64,000 nt of DNA from Taenia hydatigena (GCA_036345935.2 JADWOT020000006.1:594221-658220); one strand, 5' to 3'. Counted from the stretch's first letter, positions 10,241-23,011 are shown. Numbers and translations: made by a program. Notes: a model not told the origin generated them from the letters alone.

Positions 10241-11851
10241 ATGCCCTCATATGATTCAGTAAAGTCGTCAAGTTTAGAGTCGATAGACGATTACACGGCT
10301 GATGTACATCAGATTGCCAAATCCCATACACATACGTCAATGTCAGAGGTGGAGAATAAGACAAACCTCATTGTCAACTACCTGCCACCAACTACATCAC
10401 AGGAAGAGGTCCGATCCCTGTTTGCCGGCATTGGTGAGATAGAAAATTGCAAACTTGTGCGTGAAAAATCCACAGGAGAGAGTTTGGGCTATGCTTTTGT
10501 CAAGTACTACAATGCAATAGATGCCAAGAAGGCGATTGACACATTTAATGGTTTAAAAATGGAGAACAAAACAATCAAAGTGTCCATAGCACGTCCAAGT
10601 TGTGATGCTATCAAAGGAGCCAATTTGTACATTTGCGGTTTACCACGAAGTTTAACAATAGATGAATTGGAGGACATTTTTAAGTCCTGTGGACGCATTA
10701 TAACCACACGCATCCTGTGTGACAAGAAGACATCAGCTTCTCGTGGCATCGCCTTCATTCGTTACGACCGACGCTCCGAGGCGGAACGTGCTATCAAAAA
10801 ATTGAATGGTTACAAATTTCCCGACACAAATGATATAATGATGGTAAAATTTGCTAACTCACCCAGCTCTCACTCGGACAGTCATCGTTCTCTCTCCTCA
10901 CGCTCGACAGTAGCATCATCCGGCTATCGAAGACGAAAGAAGGTGTCACCCGCCTCAGTGACTTCAACATCCCAAAAGTCAAAGTATTGTGATACCGAGG
11001 ATTTGACTACTCTGTCAACTCCAACCAATGTACCACCTGCCCCTAGTCTATTTCAAGTAAAGGTACCACAGTTCTACAACCTTGAGCATCCACATGCCGC
11101 GCCATTTTATCCACCCACAATGTCACGTTTTGGGGTATATGGCAATGAGTACAACATGCCCCCACATGTCAACATCAATAGACTCTTTCCGACTCCCTCA
11201 TGGCAACGAACACAATTGGGTTTCTGCCAGCTAGCAGCTTGGGGCTACCTTCAACATCCAATGCCGTTATCAAAGATGAGACATTCAATGCCGCCTCACA
11301 GAGGTGAAATCACTACCGGGATTCCTCTCACCAACTTTCTAGTTCATAAACCGCCACCACCACCGGCTCTTCCTCAAGTTCACATCCCGTGTGTAAAGCG
11401 TGGCAACATTCCAAATGAGATAGACATGTCGATCTCCATGAAAGCGCTGTTAGCACCTGCCTACGCTGCTAATGCTGGTGCCTTGACAACCAACGGGTGG
11501 TGCATAGTGGTGCATAACCTTAGTTCTGACGCCGACGATGCGGTGTTGTGGCAGCTGTTTGGGCCTTTTGGAGCCGTTCACACTGTAAAAACGGCAATTG
11601 ACCCTGCAACAGGCAAGTGTAGAGGCTATGGCTTTGTAATAATGGGCAATTATGAAGAGGCTCTGAAGGCTATTCAAGCTCTCAGGGGTTTCATCCTAGA
11701 CAATCGTATACTTCAAGTTGCTTTTAAAACGAATGACACTTTTTCAGACTACCCAAGAGGCAATCAGTATGTGGGCAAACCTTTTCATGGTGAAATTTTT
11801 AAAGGTAACAACAGAAAGATAAAACGACGCACCCAACGTCCTGAGACCTAA
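10241..11851 (+). CDS. ELAV/Hu-family RNA-binding protein with three RRMs, intronless
   Basis: From the ATG at 10241 the product has 536 residues. RRM1 (about 40-118) has RNP2 LIVNYL and RNP1 LGYAFVKY. RRM2 (about 127-208) has LYICGL and RGIAFIRY. A long Ser/Pro/His-rich linker precedes RRM3 (about 420-505), with IVVHNL and RGYGFVIM. Spacing and flanking words (TNLIVNYLPP, WQLFGPFGAV, LQVAFKTN) are characteristic of ELAV/Hu proteins, which bind AU- or U-rich RNA and control stability and splicing, often in neurons. The whole gene is one exon although nearly every conserved neighbour has several introns, which suggests retroposition (inference). It converges on KIN17 to its right. The start is uncertain because the frame is open upstream. 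Confidence 0.9.
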   Translation: MPSYDSVKSSSLESIDDYTADVHQIAKSHTHTSMSEVENKTNLIVNYLPPTTSQEEVRSLFAGIGEIENCKLVREKSTGESLGYAFVKYYNAIDAKKAIDTFNGLKMENKTIKVSIARPSCDAIKGANLYICGLPRSLTIDELEDIFKSCGRIITTRILCDKKTSASRGIAFIRYDRRSEAERAIKKLNGYKFPDTNDIMMVKFANSPSSHSDSHRSLSSRSTVASSGYRRRKKVSPASVTSTSQKSKYCDTEDLTTLSTPTNVPPAPSLFQVKVPQFYNLEHPHAAPFYPPTMSRFGVYGNEYNMPPHVNINRLFPTPSWQRTQLGFCQLAAWGYLQHPMPLSKMRHSMPPHRGEITTGIPLTNFLVHKPPPPPALPQVHIPCVKRGNIPNEIDMSISMKALLAPAYAANAGALTTNGWCIVVHNLSSDADDAVLWQLFGPFGAVHTVKTAIDPATGKCRGYGFVIMGNYEEALKAIQALRGFILDNRILQVAFKTNDTFSDYPRGNQYVGKPFHGEIFKGNNRKIKRRTQRPET

Positions 11852-12336
11852 CCTCACCGCCTCGTTGCTACAGTGATAGGATTCCTGATCAAGGAATGAT
11901 AATGTTTACAAATATTTGACACGATTGAGGTTTGTGGATATTTTTTGATGTGTTTTAAACATAAATTAAGAAAAAAAAAGTTGAAACTATCCTTTTGGTA
12001 GAAAAAAGGGACAGAGGAGAGGGAAGGACCAATAATGTCATCTATGGTGAACGGCTAGTAAGGTGGGAAATGGTTTCACCTTTCACCTTGAGCGAATTAC
12101 CCGGTGTGTGACATGCAATACCACTAGGTGTGCGAGTCTGGAGGACCGAATGAAAGGTTAGCGGAAGATACGATAAATGGAGGAAGCAGCATTCCCTCCT
12201 TGCACCGTGTATTCACTGGAGAGGTAGTGGAAGACCAACAGCAACGCATGAAGCGATATCACACACATAATGGCAATACGATGACTTGTATTCCAACACA
12301 ATAAGTTATGTACAAAGGGAGGATGATGGATGCGCT
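11852..12336. other. Convergent 3' spacer between ELAV and KIN17 genes
   Basis: About 485 bases separate two stop codons facing each other. The region is expected to hold both 3' UTRs. An A-rich ATAAATTAAGAAAAAAAA patch near 11960-11980 follows the ELAV stop. No other gene is visible. Confidence 0.6.
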
Positions 12337-14211
12337 TCAATTTGCGCTGACATCGCAGACCTTGCAAACATCCTCCATGGACACATCGCGAACTATGCGA
12401 CCACGGCAGAGGCCCTAGAGGATAAAATAACATCGACTAGTCATCATGCCCTTCAAATTTTCGCATTTTCAAACGAGTGACACTGCTTACCGATTCAATG
12501 ACCATGTCCACCCGCAATCTTTCCTTGTCGACCTGTTTAAGAATGGCCACCTCACCGCGATAGGCACCATTGACGACGAGAACAGGATCACCCACGGGAG
12601 GTATAACTGTTTCCACGTGATCCTGGTCGACCTTTAATTTAGTCTTCGAGGAATTTAGTACCCGAACGAGAGCCTGTAGCCGGAAAAAAGCATTTTAAGA
12701 ACTTGCGAACACAACCTAACCAGTTAAAACGGAAATCACATAGTGTTCTTTGGGTTACCGTGTAATCATCCTCCATGTCCATAATCACAGCATGCCGATA
12801 GAGGAGGTCTTTAGGAAGTTTATAATAGGTCAGTTTAACCTCAATTCCAACCGTCATCCAATAGTCCTTGCGGTTGCGTTTTTCTTTGTACATTTCCTCC
12901 TCAGCCATCAGTTCATCCAAATTGCTCCTTTTGACGCCTGTCACTGAGGGATGGTGTAGCTTGTCAACGTCCGAGAGAGCTCTGCTTTTCTGCGCCTTCT
13001 TTTCCGCCAATAGAAGGGGATTCTAAACGCAGGATTCAAAAAATTTGGTAATGACTACCTAAGCGCTAGGTGGCGTCCGTGTTTAAATTTTTCAAAACGT
13101 TCTAATAATGAAATGTCTCCCAAGATGGTAACAAAAAACATCAACCAAAAATACTACACTCACAATAATCTTCTGAACTTTTGCAATGGTTTCTGACTTT
13201 TCTATCACAGATATTTTTGGAGATAACACACGATCGGAGGCGCTTGGTGACATCTGATCACTGCCAGTGGGCTCGTCAACTCGGTCAACCTTTTGAGCCT
13301 TTTCTGATGTATTAGACTGTGCATCAGTATCACCAACTTGAGGATCGGGTTTATTTCTGGTCGAACCAAGTTGTAAATCCAATTTGATAGGTGCATTATC
13401 GTCCTCTCGAATGAGAGGTTTCACCTCCTTGGCGCCCTTTTCGTCTGTTACCGATTTGCTAGCTGCAGCTTTCTCGATTTGCTTAGCTGTAAAATGTATT
13501 AAAATACTTGTATAAAAAGGATGAAAATATGAGAAAAAATCATGGAAGCAAATCATCAACGCCTGAGAAAAGTACTCAGAATTATGCACAAAATCTGTTA
13601 TTAGTATCCAGGGATGAGGAATGGAAGTCGTCTATGTAGAAGTAAGAATTAAAACCAGAAAAACTAAGACAAAACGAGGAGTAGAATAGCATACCCAGTA
13701 ATTGACGATTTATCTCATCTTCGGTCTTTGTAAGTCGTGCATCAGAAGCCCTCCGACTCTCGGCTTCAGGATCCTGATCAATATACTCAATATACCAACC
13801 CTTTTCGGTCTCATCAACGCGACAAATGCCCTGTTTACCGAGCCACAAACAAAGACCGGTAAGGGAATGCCATCGAGTGGCGTTCATATGGATGTGCTCT
13901 TTATCCTTGATATATTCTTGATACACGACATTAGCATGAACTCGCTTGCCACCAAATTGACGTCTTACAATGTCCAGGTAGCCTTTCAGAAATTCGGAAG
14001 AAAAGCCGCTGATGAATTTTCCACCATTCTCCATGAAAATTTTCATCTGACGATGATGCGATTCCGAATTTGTGTGACATTTGTATCCATTTTCGTCACG
14101 GCATTGCTTTTGGCACATTTGACAGTACCATCGCAGCTTCTGTAATCCTTTTGACTTAATACGGTTTGAAATAGCTTTGGGAGTGAGGAACCCCGGCTTC
14201 TCTTTACCCAT
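12337..14211 (-). CDS. KIN: DNA/RNA-binding protein KIN17
   Basis: Five exons (14211-13695, 13486-13164, 13022-12759, 12673-12491, 12414-12337) encode 454 residues. The start is MGKEKPGFLTPKAISNRIKS. A C2H2 zinc finger follows (CQMCQKQC with H46 and H52), then the conserved winged-helix region containing HIHMNATRW and VDETEKGWYIEYIDQDPEAE. The C-terminal half holds RKDYWMT and the SH3/KOW-like pair ending in GLCRGRIVRDVSMEDVCKV. KIN17 is a conserved nuclear protein linked to DNA replication and repair and to spliceosomes. The middle exon (13486-13164) is low-complexity and poorly conserved, which explains why the product is longer than human KIN17 (393 residues). All junctions are GT-AG with consistent phases. 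Confidence 0.93.
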
Positions 14212-16155
14212 AGTTCTAAAAAAGGGACAGCGTTTTGAGCATTCGCATTAATGAAACGTAAATGATAACATAATGAATCAGAGTAGCATCAGATTCAGTC
14301 GAATTCAATAAATTAAATAGCATGTAAGGACGAATTTAGAGTAACCATCTACAAATTAATGTGCGGCGCAAAGTTAAGGGCCAAAATAAGCACAAACCCT
14401 TCTTAATGTCATGAGTTAAAACAATAAACAAACCAAGAAAAAGTAACAAGCAAATGCAGCCAAGTAAAGCGCCTGAAAGTGTATCAAGAAATGGCGCTTT
14501 TAACCAAGTTGTAGACTAACTACAGGTACATGCATCAATTGCGAACATATTAACAAAGCGCAAGTTTGGAAGCAAAGGCTCATATAAACAAACCGGCTGG
14601 TTAGATTTTGAAGCAACTTAGGACCAAGATGTCAGCGAATCAATAGAAGAAAGTAAAACAAGGAACTTTGTAGAAATCACAGTAACTACCAGGCCCGAAG
14701 AGCAACAGACAATGACCAACTGTTTTCAAAATAACCACAGTATTGACAGCGACAATCAGCGAAATCAAACAACATCCCTAAATCTCCTTAAATAAATTTT
14801 AGTTCTTGCCTGCCATTGGTTATGGGTGCATTCAGTAGTTATGACCGGATGGTTTGGATATGCAGTTATCCCTTTAGTTTGAGCGTTCGTCGTTCTCGCG
14901 CATTTCGCATTTTAATCGCGATGCCTTCTTTTATCAGCCATACTGCAATCCATATTTTTACGTTGCGTTTAACTCAGATACTGATGGAACAGTCCTTTAG
15001 TTAAGGAGTGAATTTATTGGATCCTAACAATCTGATTTTACACCCGATTATTCCACATATACTGGCCTAAGTGATAAACCAAAGCTTAAATTTCACCGAC
15101 CGACTAATGATTGTTGGTTTTTGCTTTCAATTATCTATTTGTACAGTGAATTTCAAGAGCTAGCTGTAGCGCTTCGAGGCCCCCTCAAAGGCAAATAAGG
15201 CAGAATGCTAGAGTGGAATATATATATCCAACGGACAGAGGGAAATAAGCTTTTGGCATGGCCCGGAGGCCACTTCTGTGTCTCTGACCGAAGCCAATAA
15301 TTCAAACAAGCAAAGCACTACACTAGCATTTCACAAAATTTTTCCAAAAAAGGTTCCTTTTGCTTTTTTTTGAATCGATGACCTTCGCACCTTGTTGTTA
15401 GCCCATACGTCATCGCAAATACGCTACTAGCAATGCCTGTCTCAAGGTGATGTAGAAGCTGTTCCCAAGGCCTTGCCTTATTTAATCGTCTTTTACGAGT
15501 AGACCTTTTGCAATAACCTCAACCTCATCTTCCCATAAAGGTCGGGACAACTCCGCCAAAATCTCAAATCTTACTTCTTCAACGATTTTTCTTTAGCAGT
15601 GGTTGGAAGCGCACAGACCAAAAGCAGTGTCTTCGGACAGCGAATTCAACATTTATTCGCTGTTTGAGAGCCGAAAACAGTCCCTTCATAGTGAAACATA
15701 TAGCGAAACATCTACTTTAACTTTAAAATGCAAAATATACGTATACATATGTCGACTCCAGAGTGAGGGAGAAAAATACGGAAGGAGGGGATCGTAAACT
15801 CAGAGGCAATAGTTGAGGAATGGGAATAGGTGAGGGGAAAATCGCACATATCACAAGTCTTTACAGAAAATCACTTCAAAAAAGGAGATAAAAGTCATAG
15901 ATTTTAGAAAGCAATGAGGAGGAGGGAAATGGGCGTGTTGTGAGTGATGACGCAAAACGCGAGTCAAAATACACACACCAATACTGGAGCACACACATAC
16001 ACAAAATATGGAGCGATTATTTACAATCGGCAAGCTATGTGGCCATCATCATCACTCGGTAAGCATTTGATCCATATTCATTTTATGAAATTGAGGCACA
16101 GACGCATTTTTCGTGAGATTTGTTGGATGTATGCGCCATCTTTGAAGTCTCTGAT
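14212..16155. other. Intergenic region between KIN17 and the nuclear receptor
   Basis: Nearly 2 kb upstream of KIN17 and downstream of the nuclear-receptor stop. It contains a solo LTR-like repeat at 15165-15322. The other frames are short (up to about 75 codons) and unlike any protein I know. The 14.8-15.0 kb frame encodes a mixed hydrophobic peptide without supporting splice sites. Confidence 0.6.
15165..15322 (+). mobile_element. Solo short LTR-like repeat with 5-bp target duplication
   Basis: The unit starts TGTAGCGCTTCGAGG and ends CACTACA, so its termini are TG...CA within a longer TGTAG/CTACA inverted pair. It is flanked by CTAGC on both sides (15160-15164 and 15323-15327), a perfect 5-bp duplication. 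Compared with the 23321-23518 copy it lacks about 40 bp after the GGCATGGCCCGGAGGCC block. TG...CA ends plus a 5-bp duplication are typical of LTR elements, so this is best read as a solo LTR left by recombination. Confidence 0.75.
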
Positions 16156-19100
16156 TCAGGAAGTACTAGTCAGGCTAGAATTGGACGCGTTTCCATCAAC
16201 CATAATTAAAGGACTCGAGTCGCCCCCCTCTTCTAGCCCATCCTTATTTGCCCTCCCACGATCTGAAAGATTGAATACTTCGAGGATCAGTGGATCCACC
16301 TTGCTGGGATCGACGTGGAGGAGAATGTGGCCATAGTTGTCGGTTAGAGCCTGTAGCTCCGCCAGATTGGTCAATACGGCGGCCAATAGGGTGCGACCTC
16401 GGGTGAAGCCATGACGGGCCTCTAGATAGTGCTTCAACAGTAGAATGTAACGATCGTAGATGTTGGATACCTAAATAGTCAAGCATGGACAGTGGAAGTC
16501 CTTGGGGAGCCTTAAACCCACTAATATGCCATAAAGTTCCCATCAATAGTGTATGAAAATGATGATAGACGATGCGGTCATAGGTCTGCCCTAATCTCGA
16601 ATCCAAGTTACAAGTGGGTGACACAAAATAATTCACTGACCGATTGACGATCGGAAAGACGAGGACGATCTGGAGCAAAGAGACACAACACCTGCATCAG
16701 AGCCACCAAATGTGAGTCCCTTTTAACCACGTCGGCAAAGTTTCTACAGCGGTGAAAGGTAGAGATAATTAGGACAAAGCAGAAAGCACCATGAAGTGGA
16801 AAGGAAGACTGTAAAGTCACCTAACACACCAACCTGCAGTATTTAGCATGCTCCTCATAGAGATTTTGCATTCCTGTAGCAATTTTAAGTATACTGGTGG
16901 GTATTTCGCCTTTTGGTGTGAGCCACACATCCTTGACAACATCATAATGACTGGCCGAGCGAATGAAAAGGGCATTTAAGACAACCCCTTTGAGGAGGCA
17001 AATTTGACCCTCTTGTCCAAGGACGGAAAAGTCCGCCAACTTCTTGGCAAAGTTAATAAACTTTCGTACCAAAAACCCGGAAGTATTCACTAAACTGCTA
17101 ATGGTAATGTTTGAGCTGCTCTCAGGTGCGTGATCGGAGGCACTGTCGAGGAAGGACGTCTCATAAGCACTACGAAGGTCGTTTAGCGCCGTCCATTGAT
17201 GTTTCGAAAGGAGGCGAGCCATCCCCGATTTTAAAAAGTTGGGACACAGTGCTATACACTCCTGAAAAGGCAAAACACCACCACTCACAAGACCAACTCA
17301 CTTTGCTGGGATGGGATAGTGAAGATCAGCCCCACCTTGTTTGATGGATCTTCAGGTTCCAATGTCCACACGTGACCATCAAGGACATTTTTTACACCCG
17401 ACTTTGAGTCCCCATTCACGTCAGAGGGTTGACAATTTGCCGAGGTGGTAAGAGGTGCCTTTGCTGGCTTCTTAACAAAGTAGGGTAGCGTGGTGCCATT
17501 CTCCTCGACTGCCTTCGACGAAGCCATTAGTTGTAACCAAGCCTCATTGGGTGTTACCTCAGGCTTGCCTTGAGCTTCAGGCAGTGGCTGTGTTGGATGC
17601 GAGTAGGACTCCAAGCCTCCAAACGAGGATTGAGGATGCAGTCCGGAAGATGACGGGGGAGCCATTAAATGGGACTGGTGTAGATGATGATGGGAAGGAT
17701 AAGAATCTGCAAGGAATTTAGAATGCCAGATAAAGGTTAACCGTAAAATTCAGAAACCACCCAATACAGTAATTCAGTTCTCAATTTGCGAAAGGTGAAT
17801 TGGGAAATTAAAGGCTAAAATGTATGCAATAACTCACTTATCGAACCCTCGACCGCTGGCAAGCGATCCTCATGAAGATTTTGAGGCTGAAGGAAAAAAG
17901 GAGGGAAGAGTAGAGCCCAAGTGTCAAACGCAAAGGGAGCCAGGACTGTCCTACTGCTCTACTTCAATTTCAAAGTTAAAGTAGAGCATACAATCAAAGG
18001 TTAACACCCCACTTTGCTTCCAGTAATGACATGTCAAATGAGTGTGCACGCGTTCCGAAGAAAAATGAGCTCACCATCTGCCAAGTACTCTGCATTCCAG
18101 AATCCTCATTGATAGCACTGTGACAACCGGTGGAGGGCAGTGCCTCAGTGGCCGTGGCTGAGTGAGATGCCGAGATCAAAGGATAGTAGGAGGGCGGTGT
18201 CTGCTGATGATGATGCTGATGGTGTGGCGGTGCAGAGGCATCTGAGGCCAGGGAGTGTGAATGATAGTCGGGATTGGGAGAGGGATCACCTTGATAACAC
18301 CGTAGAGGCGAATTGGAGCGTGCAATTGCCCCACCGCGGGTGCTACCAGAGTTGACAATTTGACCTGAAGCAACCTTCCGCTCTCGATTACGCTGAATCT
18401 TCTCTCTCCGTTCTCGCTTTGCCTTTTCATCTACAGATTTACAACAGTGGAAGTAAACTGATTGGCCTCCTCCTGACTTATTATGCTTAAATGGTTAGAA
18501 AGAATAGCGTAATGCAATATGGCGGGGCAGAAACGTCGAGAAGTGCATGTGCGCGTGCTCCACTTAAAACACAAGACTGAGAAAAAGAACAGGGGATTGT
18601 TCTGCAAAGTTGTGAATATTTTTGAGAACTCTGACGCTATCACTCAAGTCTAGGAGGGCTGGGAGTTGGGGGGCGGAAATGTGGTGGTTACCGCCACGCA
18701 TGTCAGCACACACACACACAGGGGAAAAAAAACTATCCAAGAGTTACACCGATGTGTATCACTTAATAACCGCGACACCTAATTAGAGCTTAAGAAAACG
18801 CGTTGAGGTTTAGTCTCATGATATAAGTGATTAATGATTGCCTTTATGAAGTAGAAGCGAAGTAGTTGATAGCCACAACGATTGCTAGGCTATGATCTCA
18901 ACGAAGAAAAAGAACGTGACACGTTGCATCAAAAGACAAAGCAACCATCAGGCTGTACTGTTGCGCGGGACAATACTTTTGGAGTGAATGAATGCCACAA
19001 ACTGTCAAATCGTAAGAATGCTACGAATTGATCCAAAGGAAACAATTGCATTGTCAAGGCGACCGAAAAAAGCACAGGCCGAACTAGGACCAGTAAACTG

Positions 19101-21793
19101 GGCGATAGGTTTTGAGCATAAAGGTGTAGGGTAGAATGCTAAAACAACTCACCCATAATGCATGATTTGCGCATTCCCACAGCAAAACACTTGGAAAGAC
19201 GACAAGGTGAGCAGAATCGACGTGTTTTTACCTGAATCAAGCAATTACCGTTGAATAGGCATGGAGGCATCTAAAAAAGACAAAAAACACTCATTGGAGG
19301 TGAAACATGGCGTAGTAAACATGCGGACTGAATAATGGTGTACTAGGGCAGAAATCGTCCCAACTTTTAGTTACCTCATCGATGAGCTCGAATGGCTGAA
19401 AAGCTGGTAACAGTTTTGACAAGGTGTAAACAAAAAACCAGAGTGGGTAGAGTTGGCTTGGTGGAAATTCCTACCTCCAGGATGACATTCTCGAAGTTGT
19501 GCCCGACTTTATTTGGCCAAATCGTACAAAAGCACCCAAGAAGATGGAACCGTAAAAGCTACTGGAAGGGCAAAAGACCATCAGCTCCCAATTGCAGGGG
19601 CCATCGAGAAATGCGACTCCAAGGTCTCACCATTCCTACTCGCCCTTACAATCATGGACTTTTTTACAGCATTTCATACCAATGTAAGAGGCATTACAAA
19701 CGATAGACTTCCAATAGACTTTGAACTCGTGAAGGTCATGCAATGCCAAGCCATTCGAACACTAACCTAGTCAGGGTTATTTTCTCTTTTTTAAAAGTAA
19801 GCTTTCCAATCACCTGTGGGAATAAGGCATGGTGGAAAAAAAGCCCTGAAGTTTAGCCAGTGGAGGAGGATTATCAGTTAAGTAAGGGAATAAAATAAAC
19901 TTATTCGCATAGACGCAGAGGCACATAAATTAGGAGCTTTGAGACTACGCCTCATCCGCAGTAGGCGGGAGATAATTAATGTGCGTTCGTTTTTTAAACA
20001 CCGCCTTATTTTTAAAACTCCAAAAAATAAGGGATTTAGCAAAGGCATTAACTGCGAAATTACGATCATCCCCAACTCACCGGAAATGGGAAAATTTAAG
20101 GACGAAAAGAAACCGCATCGTCTAAAAAAATTACGAACCACTGCTGGTTATGCATAAGCTCAGAGGACTTGAAAGATGGCATCAGAAACAAAAGTTGCAC
20201 ACAGGATGAGGCTGAACATTTGATAAACATTGAGAGCCTAAAGCAACTGGGTTCACCCCTTCTACTTATAATATGATGGAGACAGATCATCATACCTAGT
20301 TATTTATAAGCTTCAAAAAACCTTCACTCCCCCTGATTCAAACAATGGAGGCAATGCATACAATGTAAGAATGAATCGTAGTGAATCCCCTTACTCCCTT
20401 CCACCACCACGACACCCTACTCCCTCCCTACCTCCCATTGTTTAGACAAAGGTAGACCTCTGTAAATTATAGGATGCTATTTTGGGGCTAGCTTTTAACT
20501 CTACCCTTGGTATTTGCCTGATGTAAGCAAATTGATGAAAGGTACAGAACGAATCAGCTTAAGTGATGAAGCTTATGGATGGGCGCCCCTACTAAGGACC
20601 TGCATTCCCAAAAGTTAACAAATGCACGAGACCCCACCTAACACACCTAGAATTAAGTATGGGGGAAAATATCAATTGGTTGTGCGATAAGAAATACACC
20701 TAGATCTCAAGCTGGATCACTGGTAAAAAAAACGCGAAAATGCGCAAAAATGAAACATGAATTTTGACATTTCATCATACTACCAGCATCTACATCACAC
20801 AGAGCGATGTCGAAATTCCACCTTCCGCGTTAGGCTATTTCACCATCGAGGTTTACACAGACCACATCAAAGAAAAGTGGAGACACAATTTCGGCACTTC
20901 TAAAAAGTTTAAATAACTATGTTTTGAGGAAGATTCTTGATTGAACATTGCCTGCCCCACCAAGAAGCAATTAAAAATGGCTTGACGATACCAGTACGAT
21001 GCCAAAGCCCAAGTTGTACGTTAAATTTAAACATTTTATCATCGTCAAGTCCACTCGATATTTTGACACTGTGCTAACCAGGGAAATAAACAAACATGAA
21101 AATCAAATAAAGTCACCGAAAACAGCCTTATTAATAAACACTTATCGGAGAATCCACAACATACTAATGCTTTTATGCGTTGTATCAAATTCGGCAGAAT
21201 AACAGTGACAGAGAATTGACCTATTAATAGATTTAATGAAGTAGACATTCAAAGCGCGCGGATAACTTGAGAAGTAAACCCTCCAGGTCATATCTCAAGG
21301 TTAAAAAACACGGTGATGATAAGATTAAGTAATTTCAATGGCTTTTGGCGACACAGAATTCACAATCTCTTCATAGGCTTTGATAAGTGGCCTTTTGCTT
21401 CATGTTTTCGCAACTCATTCAAAAGCACCAACGATAACAGTAAAAACCGTGCATTATACCGGGCTAACAATGGACTGGAGATCCAGAATCCCCAAAAACC
21501 TAATTTTTGTAATGGGATAAGGATGCCACCTATTAATCACAATATCAACTTACAGCGGCCCGAAGTGCATTACGGCGGAAGAACGCCTTGCACGACTCGC
21601 AGGCAATGGCTCCAAAGTTAAAGCCCACAGCGTGATCCCCGCAAACAGCACATTTCTTTTCATCTCTTCTTCGCGCACTCGTACTGGAAGGGCAACCGCT
21701 ACAATCATTACTTGATGGAATTGTAAAGCATTGGAGATCGTCGCGAATCACACTAGATATCTGAGCGTGAAGTGCTTGTTTTTGTGACGTCAT
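16156..21793 (-). CDS. DAF-12/HR96-type nuclear hormone receptor
   Basis: Eight exons (21793-21554, 19270-19153, 18430-18075, 17886-17838, 17706-17336, 17261-16834, 16743-16641, 16470-16156) give 659 residues. The first zinc finger is CAVCGDHAVGFNFGAIACES with P-box CESCKA, characteristic of the DAF-12/HR96/VDR branch. The second, encoded 2.3 kb away, contains CLFNGNC, TRRFCSPCRLSKCF and VGMRKSC. A basic extension (KAKRERREKIQRNRERK) and a Pro/His/Gln-rich hinge follow. The ligand-binding domain starts near ECIALCPNFLK and shows KKLADFSVLGQEGQICLLKG, LVALMQVLCLFAPDRP and the activation helix VDPLILEVFNL. Such receptors are ligand-controlled transcription factors; DAF-12 itself binds steroid-like acids. 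A DAF-12-like receptor has been described in Echinococcus, and this may be its orthologue. An in-frame TGA lies just upstream of the ATG at 21793, supporting that start. Confidence 0.9.
19271..21553 (-). other. 2.28-kb intron 1 of the nuclear receptor
   Basis: This intron (donor CT|GTAAGT, acceptor TTTTAG|ATGCCT) separates the two zinc-finger exons and is by far the longest in the gene. It contains several short frames on both strands (for example 19392-19770 and 21313-21621) with no recognisable product. I see no copy of the LTR-like repeat in it. Confidence 0.7.
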
Positions 21794-22820
21794 TCAAAGC
21801 CTGAGGGGCGAGGAATCTAGAAAATATGGAAAACGGGATAAGCATCTCTGCGGAACAAAAATTAACGATGCAAAATATAAGGCTATTAGGTTAAAAAAGC
21901 ATAAAGACACATATTACCGACGTAAAACCGACCTCCAGTATTACCGGAAACCAAGAAAAATTTTTAAGCTATAACGCACTACACGTCTAGGCGAATCTAA
22001 ATGCCTAAGACCATGTACCACCCTAGGTGTGGACCGATTATATCAAAGTCTCATGAGAATCACAATAATGAATACAGCCAAAAATGGCGAATTATTAAAG
22101 CGATGAGAAGTACCACCAAAAAACTAGCTTCCTGAGCATGCCAACATAAAACTCTTCCACATTAACTCATACTCCAGTATAAAAAAACATGACCGTAAAA
22201 GTCCGCACAATTTCCAAAGATAAGAGCCGGAAGAAATGTTGGAAAATCCGCAGCAATAAGCGAAATCTTACGATACTGACTACCATGAAATGAATGGTGA
22301 AATGAGGGGCACAAACAACTTAATGAGGCCTAAATATCAAACGCTTTAAAGATATCCATGTCCGCGACACATCGGTAACGATTTAAATTCCATTAAAGTC
22401 ATCTTCTACAGGCATCGAGAATGCTTGAAGGCCTACCAGGCATCAAGACCGATTAATTTGCCCACGAATAACGCCAGAAATAGTCTATGAAAACAAATGA
22501 ACAGCTGGAATATCCACTTAATATCCTATTAAGGAAACAAATTCGACTAGTGGTTCTTATTAGGAATTATAAAAGCTTTCGTTGCCGTTAACAGAATCAA
22601 ACATTTCTGTCGTTTATTCAGGGCAGACGAAACTGCATTGTCACGAGCCCTAATGGGCTTCTAGAATTCTAGGCAAGCAATCAGGACGTGTACGTCCCTA
22701 ACATGTGGCAAGTTGCAAATAATACTCAACGTTTTCATTTCTTGGTGCATTTTAGTGCACTTAAGGATTATTTGGTCACCAAAACTTTTTGAAATTCATT
22801 GGATTTTCTCTACATTATAT

Positions 22821-23005
22821 TGTAAGGTCTCGGGACTCCCTTAAAAAAAAGCGAAGTACCAGGCAGAATGAACGTTTTTAAATAGGTAAGGAAAGTACGG
22901 CTGCTAGCATGGTCCGGATGCCAGCCCCCGCTGCTCGGGCAATATGGCCACCTCTGCCACCTAGACCGATAACCGGCATTCCAAGCAAACAAAGCATTTT
23001 ATGCA
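22821..23005 (+). mobile_element. Diverged LTR-like copy
   Basis: It begins TGTAAGGTCTCGGGACTCCC and continues with GGCAGAATG, GCATGGTCCGGATGCCAGCC, CAATATGGCCACCTCTGCC and AACCGGCATTCCAAGCAAAC, the same block order as the cleaner copy at 23321-23518. Its end near TTTTATGCA is degraded and no target duplication is visible. Only 6 bp separate it from an inverted copy. Confidence 0.6.
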
Positions 23006-23011
23006 TAGGGG

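Noticed and set aside
19392..19770. Overlapping plus-strand frames inside the nuclear-receptor intron
   Set aside because: Two frames overlap on the same strand, neither resembles a protein family, and no conserved domain or transposase motif is visible.
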